58,146 bases of DNA, from contig JAEOUG010000154.1 of assembly GCA_016839445.1 (NCBI GenBank), positions 1-58,146 of the forward strand. Reading direction: 5' to 3'. Shown here piece after piece: positions 32,059-39,947 of this stretch; the first letter of the stretch is position 1, and each line of letters starts with the position of its first letter. Position numbers and translations under genes: made by a program. The notes beneath the pieces are model-generated. The model was not told where the DNA came from and ran no database searches. It saw only the letters and a program-made list of their open reading frames with translations. Source of the stretch: Candidatus Thorarchaeota archaeon. GTDB lineage: Archaea > Asgardarchaeota > Thorarchaeia > Thorarchaeales > Thorarchaeaceae.

Positions 32059-33972
32059 ATGAACCGATTCCACAAACTATCTTCAATACTCATCCTTCTA
32101 TTCATCTTGGCCGGCACTGCAGCACCTGCGGTGTTCAACGGCGGCTTGGATCCTGCAATACAGCCCATAAACACTCACCAAACCTCTGCCACCAACTATC
32201 AGGTGTCCATCTACAACCTGAATGAACTGATGGCTTTCAATGATGATGACTTCCGGTTTGTAGTCAAGAACGGCACCGTGGCGCTGAACAACGCATGGGT
32301 GCGACTCTACGACAATGCTACTCTCACCCTTGAGTATCAGGGATTCACTGATGGGAACGGAAACGTGACTTTCAGCAACGTCGATCCCGGCACCTACAAG
32401 TGGAACATATCACATCCCCTGGCAACAGGGACTCCTGACGCCACCGGATTCATCGTGTCTGATGGCCCGGAAGCGTTCGTCAACTACATCTTCGGGAACG
32501 TGGACTGGCAGAACGATGATGATGACTTCGATATCACAGTTCGCGATATCCGGGGTCGTTTGGCGTACAATCTCAACCTCTCAATTACCAATCAGACAGA
32601 CGGTAGTCTCTATGATCAAGTCGTGCTGACTGATGGCACAGAGAGCTTCATGGACATGCCCGAGGGAATGTATGACTGGGAGCTCTCGGTCTTGTACGAT
32701 CCTGAGTACGCGGGCTATGTACTAGATTCTGGCTCTCTTGAGTCAAATGGTACACAGAGGCTTGCGTTGAGCCGAATCGGCCCTATCACTGGAAATCCGG
32801 ACTACTACGATCTTGAGGTGTTCACATACTTCGAAACCAGCCTGGTTCCGATTGTGGGCGCCACGGTGGAAGTCACACACAAGAACGGGACGGTCATTGG
32901 GACAAAGATCACGCCGGTCAATGGTAGTGTTCTCTTCGTGGACCTTCCTGTGGCCTTCATCAACTGGACTATAACATACTTGGGGCTGCCTGTTGGCGAG
33001 GGTAGTTACTATCGCGACTTGACTGATGTTTCAGCCGACGTGCGAGACCCAATCATTACAGGCCCGGGAGATCAGGAGTATCTGCTCTGGGAAGAGAACG
33101 TTACGATCACTTGGCATGTTGAGGACGAGTACCCAGACTCTCTCAGTGTCTTCGTTGACAATGAACTGAGCCTGAGCACTGGGTGGGTGAACGCAACATA
33201 CGACTTCGTCTACAACGTGAGTCACTACTTCGATGAGTTTGCGATTGGCGTATACGAAGTGAAACTGGTAGCGATTGATGAGAACTTCAACTCCGCAGAA
33301 GATATTATTCAAGTGAGAATCTACGAGAACATCACACCTGTCATTGAAGGGCCTGAACCCTTCGAGTTCTATTTCACTGAAACTGGCCACAGCCTTCAGT
33401 GGAACATAACTGATGACTACCCCGATGCATATGTAGTACTTCAAAATGGAACTGACTTCGAGAGCGGCGACATTGACCCGGATGAGCCCGTCGTCACAAT
33501 CAGCCTGAATCGGCTGGCTGTGGGAGTTCACAACTTCTCACTGACTGTGAATGACACTTCGGGCAACTCGGCCAGTCATTGGGTTAACGTCACAGTGATT
33601 GGCGATACCACTCTCCCAGTCATCGTCTTCGAGCCTGGTGATGTGTACTACGCCAGAGGTGACACGAACATCATAAGGAATTGGACAATCACAGACGACT
33701 CCAAGGATTACTACACAATCACTGTGGACAACGTGCTCATTGTCAATGCCACGTGGGTTACGAGCAGGATAGAGTTTGACTTCTCTGGCCTCTCAACGGG
33801 CGTCCACACGGTGAACCTCACCGTTTACGATCTTGGAGGCAACTCAGTCTCATCTATTGTCACCGTTCGAGTGTCTATTCCCACTGTACAGAGGTACTTG
33901 ACTGCAATCGGCGTCGGTGCGGCTATCCTTATTGGCGTCGCTGTGCTGTTTTGGTTCGTCAAGTATAGGTAG
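32059..33972 (+). CDS. Secreted/anchored surface protein with 3+3 beta-sandwich repeats
   Basis: The product is 637 residues. An N-terminal signal segment (ILILLFILAGTAAPAV) precedes three repeats of about 100 residues with the pattern of carboxypeptidase-regulatory or CNA-B-like domains (FTDGNGNVTFSNVDPGTYKW, then VLTDGTESFMDMPEGMYDW and VNGSVLFVDLPVAFINW). Three Ig-like repeats follow, each holding a W-x-I/V-x-D-[DE] strand (WHVEDEYPD, WNITDDYPD, WTITDDSKD). The chain ends in a transmembrane helix GVGAAILIGVAVLFWFV and a short basic tail. Many N-x-S/T sites suggest glycosylation. It is probably an S-layer-associated or adhesion protein. A TATATCC lies 25 bases before the ATG. Confidence 0.85.
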   Translation: MNRFHKLSSILILLFILAGTAAPAVFNGGLDPAIQPINTHQTSATNYQVSIYNLNELMAFNDDDFRFVVKNGTVALNNAWVRLYDNATLTLEYQGFTDGNGNVTFSNVDPGTYKWNISHPLATGTPDATGFIVSDGPEAFVNYIFGNVDWQNDDDDFDITVRDIRGRLAYNLNLSITNQTDGSLYDQVVLTDGTESFMDMPEGMYDWELSVLYDPEYAGYVLDSGSLESNGTQRLALSRIGPITGNPDYYDLEVFTYFETSLVPIVGATVEVTHKNGTVIGTKITPVNGSVLFVDLPVAFINWTITYLGLPVGEGSYYRDLTDVSADVRDPIITGPGDQEYLLWEENVTITWHVEDEYPDSLSVFVDNELSLSTGWVNATYDFVYNVSHYFDEFAIGVYEVKLVAIDENFNSAEDIIQVRIYENITPVIEGPEPFEFYFTETGHSLQWNITDDYPDAYVVLQNGTDFESGDIDPDEPVVTISLNRLAVGVHNFSLTVNDTSGNSASHWVNVTVIGDTTLPVIVFEPGDVYYARGDTNIIRNWTITDDSKDYYTITVDNVLIVNATWVTSRIEFDFSGLSTGVHTVNLTVYDLGGNSVSSIVTVRVSIPTVQRYLTAIGVGAAILIGVAVLFWFVKYR

Positions 33973-34000
33973 GAAGGCTGGCGTGCCAAGGGCCGTCAGC

Positions 34001-34008
34001 CTTTTATC
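34001..34008 (+). promoter_or_regulatory. TATA-like box of the AsnRS gene
   Basis: CTTTTATC lies about 50 bases before the ATG at 34057, after the end of the surface-protein gene. GGTGAT before the ATG is a plausible ribosome site, consistent with a leader of about 25 bases. Confidence 0.4.
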
Positions 34009-34056
34009 TCCTGTCGAGGAGCCGACCAAGTCTGGTCAACGAACTGGTGATGATTC

Positions 34057-35364
34057 ATGGAGAAACATGTGACCTATGTCAAAATGAGAGAGATACTCGA
34101 AGGGAGATTCACGGGCCAGAGAGTCAACCTTCGTGGCTGGGTTCACAGAATCCGGAAGCAGAAGAAGATGGTATTCGTGCTTCTGAGGGACTCCACAGGT
34201 GTTGTTCAGACAGTGATAAAGAAGTCCGCGGTCAGCGAAGAAAGCCACTCAGACGCCGAGAAGATGTTAATCGAGTCTCTAGTGACTATGGCCGGGACTG
34301 TGAAGGAAGATGAGAGAGCTGAAGGCGGATATGAGGTCCAAGTGGACGAATTCAAGGTCCTTCACTTCGCAGAGGAGTTTCCCATAACCGAACACCAGAG
34401 CACTGAGTTCCTCAACGACATGCGGCACCTCTGGATGAGGTCAAGGAAGCTGACCAACGTCTTGAAGGTCAGAGATGAGGTGTTTCGTTCTGCGAGGGAG
34501 TATCTGAGAAACCAAGGCTTCTATGAAACCACATCTCCAATGTTTGTGTCAACCATGGGAGAGGAGGGCTCTGACCTCTTCGAGGTTGAGTACTTCGGGA
34601 AGAAGGTCTACTTGACACAGACCAGTCAGATGCACTTGGAGCCACAGCTCTTCGCAATGGAGAACGTGTTCATCTTGGCTCCTTCGTTCAGGGCTGAGAA
34701 GTCCAGAACACGCAAACATGTGACTGAGTACTGGCATCTGGAGGTGGAGGAGTCTTGGTGCGACCACGAGTGCAACCTCAAGAGGCAGGAAGGCCTCATA
34801 GCTCATATGTGTCACTCTGTTGCCAAGAACCGTCTGGCCGAACTAACGGAGCTGGAAGCTGATATTGACAGGCTTCTGGAGGTCAAGCCGCCATTCGACA
34901 GGATGACGTACACTGAGGCCATCGAGATATGTCAAGAGAAGGGCCTGGAGATTGAGTGGGGCCAGGATTTGCGGACTGAGGCTGAGCACCTGCTAACTGA
35001 CGATCGTGACAGATTTCTCTTCGTCGAATACTACCCCAAGGGCATCAAATCGTTCTACATGAAGCACAACGATGAAGACCCCCGTACCTACAAGAACAAC
35101 GATCTTCTCGCGCCCCGTGGCTACGGAGAGATGATTGGAGCGAGCGAGAGAGAAACCGACGTCAATCGGATAATCGAGAATCTGAAACGAATCGGTGACG
35201 ATCCTGCGAAGTATCAGTGGTATCTCGACATCCGAAGGTATGGGAGCGTTCCGCACTCTGGGTTCGGAGTCGGCATAGACCGGCTGATCATGTGGATGCT
35301 GGAGCTCGAGCACATCCGTGATAGCATACCCTTCCCGCGAACAGTAACTCGGACATTCCCCTAG
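34057..35364 (+). CDS. asnS: Asparaginyl-tRNA synthetase (archaeal type)
   Basis: The 435-residue class IIb synthetase charges tRNA-Asn. The anticodon-binding OB domain lies at the N-terminus (VNLRGWVHRIRKQKKMVFVLLRD). The catalytic core has class II motif 2 (SFRAEKSRTRKHVTEYWHLEVE), which matches archaeal AsnRS more closely than AspRS, and motif 3 GFGVGIDRLIMWML. The flexible-loop region is TQTSQMHLEPQLFA. The specificity call rests on remembered archaeal AsnRS motifs, so a non-discriminating AspRS is the alternative. GTG of the next gene overlaps its TAG. Confidence 0.9.
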   Translation: MEKHVTYVKMREILEGRFTGQRVNLRGWVHRIRKQKKMVFVLLRDSTGVVQTVIKKSAVSEESHSDAEKMLIESLVTMAGTVKEDERAEGGYEVQVDEFKVLHFAEEFPITEHQSTEFLNDMRHLWMRSRKLTNVLKVRDEVFRSAREYLRNQGFYETTSPMFVSTMGEEGSDLFEVEYFGKKVYLTQTSQMHLEPQLFAMENVFILAPSFRAEKSRTRKHVTEYWHLEVEESWCDHECNLKRQEGLIAHMCHSVAKNRLAELTELEADIDRLLEVKPPFDRMTYTEAIEICQEKGLEIEWGQDLRTEAEHLLTDDRDRFLFVEYYPKGIKSFYMKHNDEDPRTYKNNDLLAPRGYGEMIGASERETDVNRIIENLKRIGDDPAKYQWYLDIRRYGSVPHSGFGVGIDRLIMWMLELEHIRDSIPFPRTVTRTFP

Positions 35365-38015
35365 TGCTCTCGAAATCTCTATATCAATTGCTTGCGATAT
35401 TCTTCCGGGAACCTCGGTTCTCGCTTGGTGAGGTGTATCGCGTGAGAGGAATTGGGGTAGCGCGGCTGAGTGCAGCTGTCCTAGCTTTCATGGTTGTGTG
35501 GTTCCAGTTCGGAGCCGCTGTTGATGCACAGGTCTACCTTGACCCAGTGGACCTGCTTATTATCGCACATGAGGACTTCCTGCCGGAGTTGGAGCGGCTT
35601 GCTGAATGGAAGAACAGCACAGGCGTCCCTACCGCACTGGTTTCGTGGCAGTCTCTGGTGTCGGACTACTCAGAAGGGGACTGGCCTGAACGCATCAAAC
35701 GTGGAATCAAGTTCTGGCATGAGAGCCGTAGAGTGAAGTACGTCATGCTTGTCGGGGATGCAGACATGCTCCCTGTTCGTTACATCACCCTGGACTGGGG
35801 TGCACACACACCGGACCCTGACCATCTTCCTGCCTCGGACTTTGTGTTCAGCGCCTCGGATCTCTACTACGCTGACCTATACAATGCAAGCGAAGACTTC
35901 GATGATTGGGACTATGACAAGAACGGGTTCTATGGCGAGTTGTGGGGCGCAAACAACCTGGCAGCCCTCGGCCCCATCAACCACGACCGGATCGACATGT
36001 ATCCTGATGTTGCCCTGGGCCGAGTGCCAGCATCCAGTACATTCCAAGTGGCGAACTTCGTTGAGAAGGTGATCTCCTACGAAACGAATGTGAATGACGC
36101 CGTTCAGCACTGGCTGAAGAACTGCCTGCTTATTGCAGAGGGAGTCGATGACTTGGGCCACTACGATCACACTGACGACATTGAGAGCAAGCTCGTCGCC
36201 GCTGGATTTAGTGTGATGAAGTACTGCGACGTTGACAACAGCAATCGGCCTCGACCTTCTCACATTCGGCCTGACTGGGTCATCATCAACAACGAACTGG
36301 GATATGGGAAGGGTCTTCTGAGCTTCGCAGGTCACGGAAACAGGCTATATGCACCATCGTACGGCGAATACGGGTCTGACTATAACATATATGTCTCACA
36401 AGCTGACGGGTCCTCATTCAATGAATCCAAGCGAATCGACTACCACTTCTGCCAAGGCCTTCTCGGTACCCCGGCTGTCGGCGACTATGACGGAGATAGC
36501 GACACTGATGTCCTCTTCATTCAGCTGAACGGTACTGTCTGGACTGCAAAGACCCAGCCATCTGGTCTTCTCTGGGGCGACTTTCATGTTGACTTGAGTC
36601 CTCACTTCGCAGCCACGACCGGGTATCCTCTTGTGGCCGATGTCACAGGTGATCTGAAAGCTGATCTTATTCAGTTCAATCGAACATCTGGTGAGGTCTA
36701 TGTGTCCATCTCGTGGGGGTACACCTTTGACCCAGTCCAGGTGTGGTCTCTCGACTTCTGCGTTGGGTCACACTCGTGTTTTGTAGGCGACTTCAATGGT
36801 GATGCGATTTCAGACATCGGGTATCGCCATGGGCCAGACATCTACGTTTCCTTGTCACACGGAACCGGCTTCATGGGGAAGAATCCTTGGCTTACTGGAC
36901 CGATTACCGATGCAGCGATTGTTGTAGGCGACTACAATGGGGACGCAAACGATGACCTTGCTTTCGTCAACGTGACGAGTGGGAACGTGTTTGTGGCCAC
37001 GTCAAATGGTCAGCAATTCGCTTTCAACTCAAGCTATAGCTTCTCCGCTCTCTGTCCCGGCGACATCTCCTATGGTGCCGTCGTCGATTCGGGTGATTTC
37101 TGGGGTGACGGCACTGACGACCTAGTCGTTTTCCTCCGAGACTCACGGATTGGCGGCACTCGCACCGTTGGTGAGGATACACTCTTCGAACGCGGTGATG
37201 TCTATGTGCTTTCGACCGACTCGTATGGTTTCTGTGCTGGAGGGATCTGGAATGACAACTTCTGTGTCGAGTCAGTCATTCCGGCTGTGGGCGATTTCAA
37301 TCACGATGCAGCTGAAGACATCATCGCATTCCACAGAGTTCCAGGGGCTGCGCCGTTTGCTTCTCTCAATAACAAGGAAAAGTATCCCATCGTCTTCGCA
37401 GCCTCTTGTAGTACAGGTGAGTATGCCATTATCCCACCTTGGCATGAGTATAGGACCGTCACAGGGGGGACTCAATCAGGCACCAATGACGGCACGATAT
37501 TTCCGACGAGCCTGTTCCAAGGAATGGATCTCATGGTCCCTCCTGCTCCGGACCCGCTCCAACCGTATGATGTCCTCTGCATAGCTGAGCAGTTCCTTGT
37601 CCATGACAATGAGAGTGGCGCTGTGGCATACATAGGAGGAGTCGAGGTGCTTCAGGGGGCATGTATGGATCTGAACCGGCTCTTTGTGGAATCCTACACC
37701 AGCGGGGAGAACATACTCGGAAACATGTGGAACGATGCACTTGAGGGCTTTCTCACCGCCAATAGCTACGGACACGGCGAGCAGCTCCTCTATTCAACTG
37801 GCTGGAGTGACGTTGCCAGCTACCATCACCCGTCGAAGATGATGCTCTTTGGAGACCCGTCTCTTCGTGTCTTTAGTGCTCCGGAGCCCACAACTCCGCC
37901 AATCGGCACAATCCCTCCTGTTCACATCGTCATCATAGGTGGAGGCATTGCCGCTGGTCTGGGCGTAATTGTGTATGTAAGACGTATCCGGAACCTCCCG
38001 CTTATCAGAAGGTAG
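35364..38015 (+). CDS. Gingipain-type (C25) surface peptidase with inserted FG-GAP-like propeller
   Basis: This secreted protein of 883 residues has a signal segment near 31-55 (RLSAAVLAFMVVWFQFGAAV). The C25 caspase-fold region begins PVDLLIIAHEDFLPEL and continues with VMLVGDADMLPVRY and LGRVPAS. Catalytic His324 lies in SFAGHGN and catalytic Cys682 in FAASCSTGEY. Between them, about residues 335-660 carry FG-GAP/VCBS-like repeats (GDYDGDSDTDV, ADVTGDLKADL, GDFNGDAISDI, GDYNGDANDDL, GDFNHDAAEDI), which would bind calcium and form a propeller. The chain ends in a helix IVIIGGGIAAGLGVIVYV with a basic tail, a membrane anchor. GTG 35442, preceded by GGTGAGG, is a better start than the track's GTG 35364. 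Confidence 0.9.
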   Translation: MLSKSLYQLLAIFFREPRFSLGEVYRVRGIGVARLSAAVLAFMVVWFQFGAAVDAQVYLDPVDLLIIAHEDFLPELERLAEWKNSTGVPTALVSWQSLVSDYSEGDWPERIKRGIKFWHESRRVKYVMLVGDADMLPVRYITLDWGAHTPDPDHLPASDFVFSASDLYYADLYNASEDFDDWDYDKNGFYGELWGANNLAALGPINHDRIDMYPDVALGRVPASSTFQVANFVEKVISYETNVNDAVQHWLKNCLLIAEGVDDLGHYDHTDDIESKLVAAGFSVMKYCDVDNSNRPRPSHIRPDWVIINNELGYGKGLLSFAGHGNRLYAPSYGEYGSDYNIYVSQADGSSFNESKRIDYHFCQGLLGTPAVGDYDGDSDTDVLFIQLNGTVWTAKTQPSGLLWGDFHVDLSPHFAATTGYPLVADVTGDLKADLIQFNRTSGEVYVSISWGYTFDPVQVWSLDFCVGSHSCFVGDFNGDAISDIGYRHGPDIYVSLSHGTGFMGKNPWLTGPITDAAIVVGDYNGDANDDLAFVNVTSGNVFVATSNGQQFAFNSSYSFSALCPGDISYGAVVDSGDFWGDGTDDLVVFLRDSRIGGTRTVGEDTLFERGDVYVLSTDSYGFCAGGIWNDNFCVESVIPAVGDFNHDAAEDIIAFHRVPGAAPFASLNNKEKYPIVFAASCSTGEYAIIPPWHEYRTVTGGTQSGTNDGTIFPTSLFQGMDLMVPPAPDPLQPYDVLCIAEQFLVHDNESGAVAYIGGVEVLQGACMDLNRLFVESYTSGENILGNMWNDALEGFLTANSYGHGEQLLYSTGWSDVASYHHPSKMMLFGDPSLRVFSAPEPTTPPIGTIPPVHIVIIGGGIAAGLGVIVYVRRIRNLPLIRR

Positions 38016-38071
38016 AAAAGGAGCATGTCTGTACAGGCCCAAAGTGACATCCCGATGGGAGGCCTATTAGT

Positions 38072-38728
38072 ATGAGTCCTGGGTTTCTGAGTGACAAGAG
38101 GGCCGTTCTCGCCCTAATCATAGGCATTCCACTTGCCTTGGTATCAGTCTTTATTGTCCGCGTTCTCGACTACAATCTGTCCTTGGTTCTGTTCGGAGCC
38201 TCACTGGTTCTGTTCCTATTCGCGTGTCTTCTAGACACTGCTGATGAGTTCCCACGTGAACCGACCCCGAAGCCCGTGAGTATGGATGAGCACGCTGAGG
38301 AATACACTCCTGAGGTTGAGAAGCCCGCGGCGCGACTGAGCAAGATGCCAGTCGAGACCATTGAGGGCATTGGCCCTGTCTATGGCAAGCTGCTAAGAGA
38401 CGCGGGTTACCCCACAGTGGCTGACATGCTTGGAGTGGAGGCAGACAGAGTGGCCGAGATCTGCGATGTTAGTGTTGGACAGGCCGAGAAGTGGATCGCA
38501 ATGAGTCGGTTCGCGTGGCTTGATTCCATATCAGAGGAAGATGCAGAGGCCATAGTCTTTGCTACAGGAATCACAACTCTAGAAGGCCTCGCCCATGCTG
38601 ATCCTGAAAGCATATTGATGAGAATACGAAAAGCTCTCGACGCGGGCGACGTGAGGGTCCCGGCAGGGTACAGCTTCGATATTTCTCGAGTTCGACTCTG
38701 GGTTGAGGAAGCAAAGGGTCTGATCTAG
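38072..38728 (+). CDS. Membrane protein with helix-hairpin-helix (DUF4332-like) domain
   Basis: The product is 218 residues. Two N-terminal membrane helices (AVLALIIGIPLALVSVFIV, LVLFGASLVLFLFACLL) are followed by an acidic linker and a helical domain. It contains PVETIEGIGPVYGKLLRDAGY and TVADMLGVEADRVAEI, then a second half with similar spacing (ITTLEGLAHADPESILMRI). The G-I-G-x-x-Y/x-x-x-L pattern is the helix-hairpin-helix of the DUF4332 type, usually a protein- or DNA-contact module. Function unknown. It follows the C25 peptidase gene by 56 bases on the same strand. Confidence 0.82.
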   Translation: MSPGFLSDKRAVLALIIGIPLALVSVFIVRVLDYNLSLVLFGASLVLFLFACLLDTADEFPREPTPKPVSMDEHAEEYTPEVEKPAARLSKMPVETIEGIGPVYGKLLRDAGYPTVADMLGVEADRVAEICDVSVGQAEKWIAMSRFAWLDSISEEDAEAIVFATGITTLEGLAHADPESILMRIRKALDAGDVRVPAGYSFDISRVRLWVEEAKGLI

Positions 38729-38802
38729 TAAGAGAAGAGAAGAGTCCCCTGAGTTTCTTCACAATCCAGCGTTTGGGAAGAACATCGCTCGGAGTGTCTA
38801 CT

Positions 38803-39063
38803 TCAGTCTGGCTCAGCTGCCTTCCTGGCTATGAGCTCCGCCTGGTGTATACGTACCATTCGAACCGAGTAGAGGAGTGCGATGAAGCCGATTCCTACTC
38901 CAACGAGCCACAGAGGGCTCGCAAAGGGATGATTGAGAATCGCAGTGAGGATGTAGATGTTGAGACATGCGAAGAAGAGCGCGAAGCTCAACAGCGTTGC
39001 ATAGAAGGACCAGGGCATTGACTTTGAGCTCACGGCTTCTCCTCCAAGTTTCTTGAGGAACAC
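38803..39063 (-). CDS. Small two-helix membrane protein at the end of the ABC exporter operon
   Basis: The product is 86 residues with two hydrophobic helices (FYATLLSFALFFACLNIYIL, WLVGVGIGFIALLYSV) and a basic-then-acidic C-terminus. It starts with a GTG that overlaps the TAG of the ATPase-AbrB gene by one base, so it is translated from the exporter mRNA. It has no known family that I recognise and may be an accessory subunit. Confidence 0.75.
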   Translation of the reverse strand: MFLKKLGGEAVSSKSMPWSFYATLLSFALFFACLNIYILTAILNHPFASPLWLVGVGIGFIALLYSVRMVRIHQAELIARKAAEPD

Positions 39064-39947
39064 TATGCATCCGCAGTGTTCCCTTGGTCAGTTTCAAGTG
39101 GAGTGATGAGAACCCCTTCGCTCGTCGCCTTAAGTACGACTCGCTTTCTGATTCCCGCAATCCGTCTTATGGTATCAGGAAGGACAAGACGTCCCTTTGC
39201 ATCAACTTCAGTGATATCGCCGTAGACCGTGTGCTTCTGACCTTCTATGAGACCATCGCGAATCCTCAAGACACGGTCCGCATACGCTGCAACGCGAGGA
39301 TTGTGTGTGACATTGATGATGGTGGTTCCGAAGTCCTTGTTGACCTGCTTGAGTGCCTCCATCACGACCTCTGTTGTTTCAGAGTCAAGTTCACCTGTGA
39401 TTTCGTCCCCTAACACCAACTCTGGTTCGTTGGCCAATGCCACGCATATGGCGACTCTCTGATTCTCACCGCCTGAGAGCTGGCTTGGACGATGGGCTGC
39501 CCTTCGCGCCAGTCCCATTGTTTCAAGGAGCATCATTGCCCTTCTCTCAGAAACCGAAGATGGTGCACCTGCGAGTTTCATTGGCAGCATCACATTCTTA
39601 ACTGCCGTGAGTCCCGGAACGAGATTACCGATCTGCCAAACGAAGCCCACTTTCTGCCTTCGATAGAGCATGGCTCTCCTGTCATCTAACAGTGTGACAC
39701 TGTGCCCGTCATAGAGGATAGTCCCTGCGGTAGGACGGTCAAGTGCTCCCAGCATCTTCAGAAGCGTGGACTTGCCTGATCCCGAGGGCCCAACTATCGA
39801 AACGAATTCGGAGTATCCAACTTCGAAGTCTATTCCTCTGAGAGCGATGACTTCCTTCAGCCCTCTCTGGTAGACTTTCACCAGGTCTCTGATTATGAGC
39901 TTATAATGCTCCGCGAGTTCGTCTAGATTCTCAGTCATTCTTCTCAC
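39063..39947 (-). CDS. ABC transporter ATPase (MacB/LolD type) fused to an AbrB-like domain
   Basis: Residues 15-235 (of 294) form a MacB/LolD-family ATPase: Walker A GPSGSGKST (53-61), Q-loop VWQIGN, signature LSGGENQRV and Walker B LVLGDE (178-182) followed by ITGELDS, where most relatives have PTGNLDS, and the switch His in NVTHNP. Residues 244-284 (ITEVDAKGRLVLPDTIRRIA, then RVVLKATSEGVLITPL) match the swapped-hairpin AbrB/MazE DNA-binding fold. That fold may also act as a dimerisation module. Its start overlaps the permease stop (ATGA). It presumably powers the 39944 permease. Confidence 0.92.
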   Translation of the reverse strand: MRRMTENLDELAEHYKLIIRDLVKVYQRGLKEVIALRGIDFEVGYSEFVSIVGPSGSGKSTLLKMLGALDRPTAGTILYDGHSVTLLDDRRAMLYRRQKVGFVWQIGNLVPGLTAVKNVMLPMKLAGAPSSVSERRAMMLLETMGLARRAAHRPSQLSGGENQRVAICVALANEPELVLGDEITGELDSETTEVVMEALKQVNKDFGTTIINVTHNPRVAAYADRVLRIRDGLIEGQKHTVYGDITEVDAKGRLVLPDTIRRIAGIRKRVVLKATSEGVLITPLETDQGNTADA

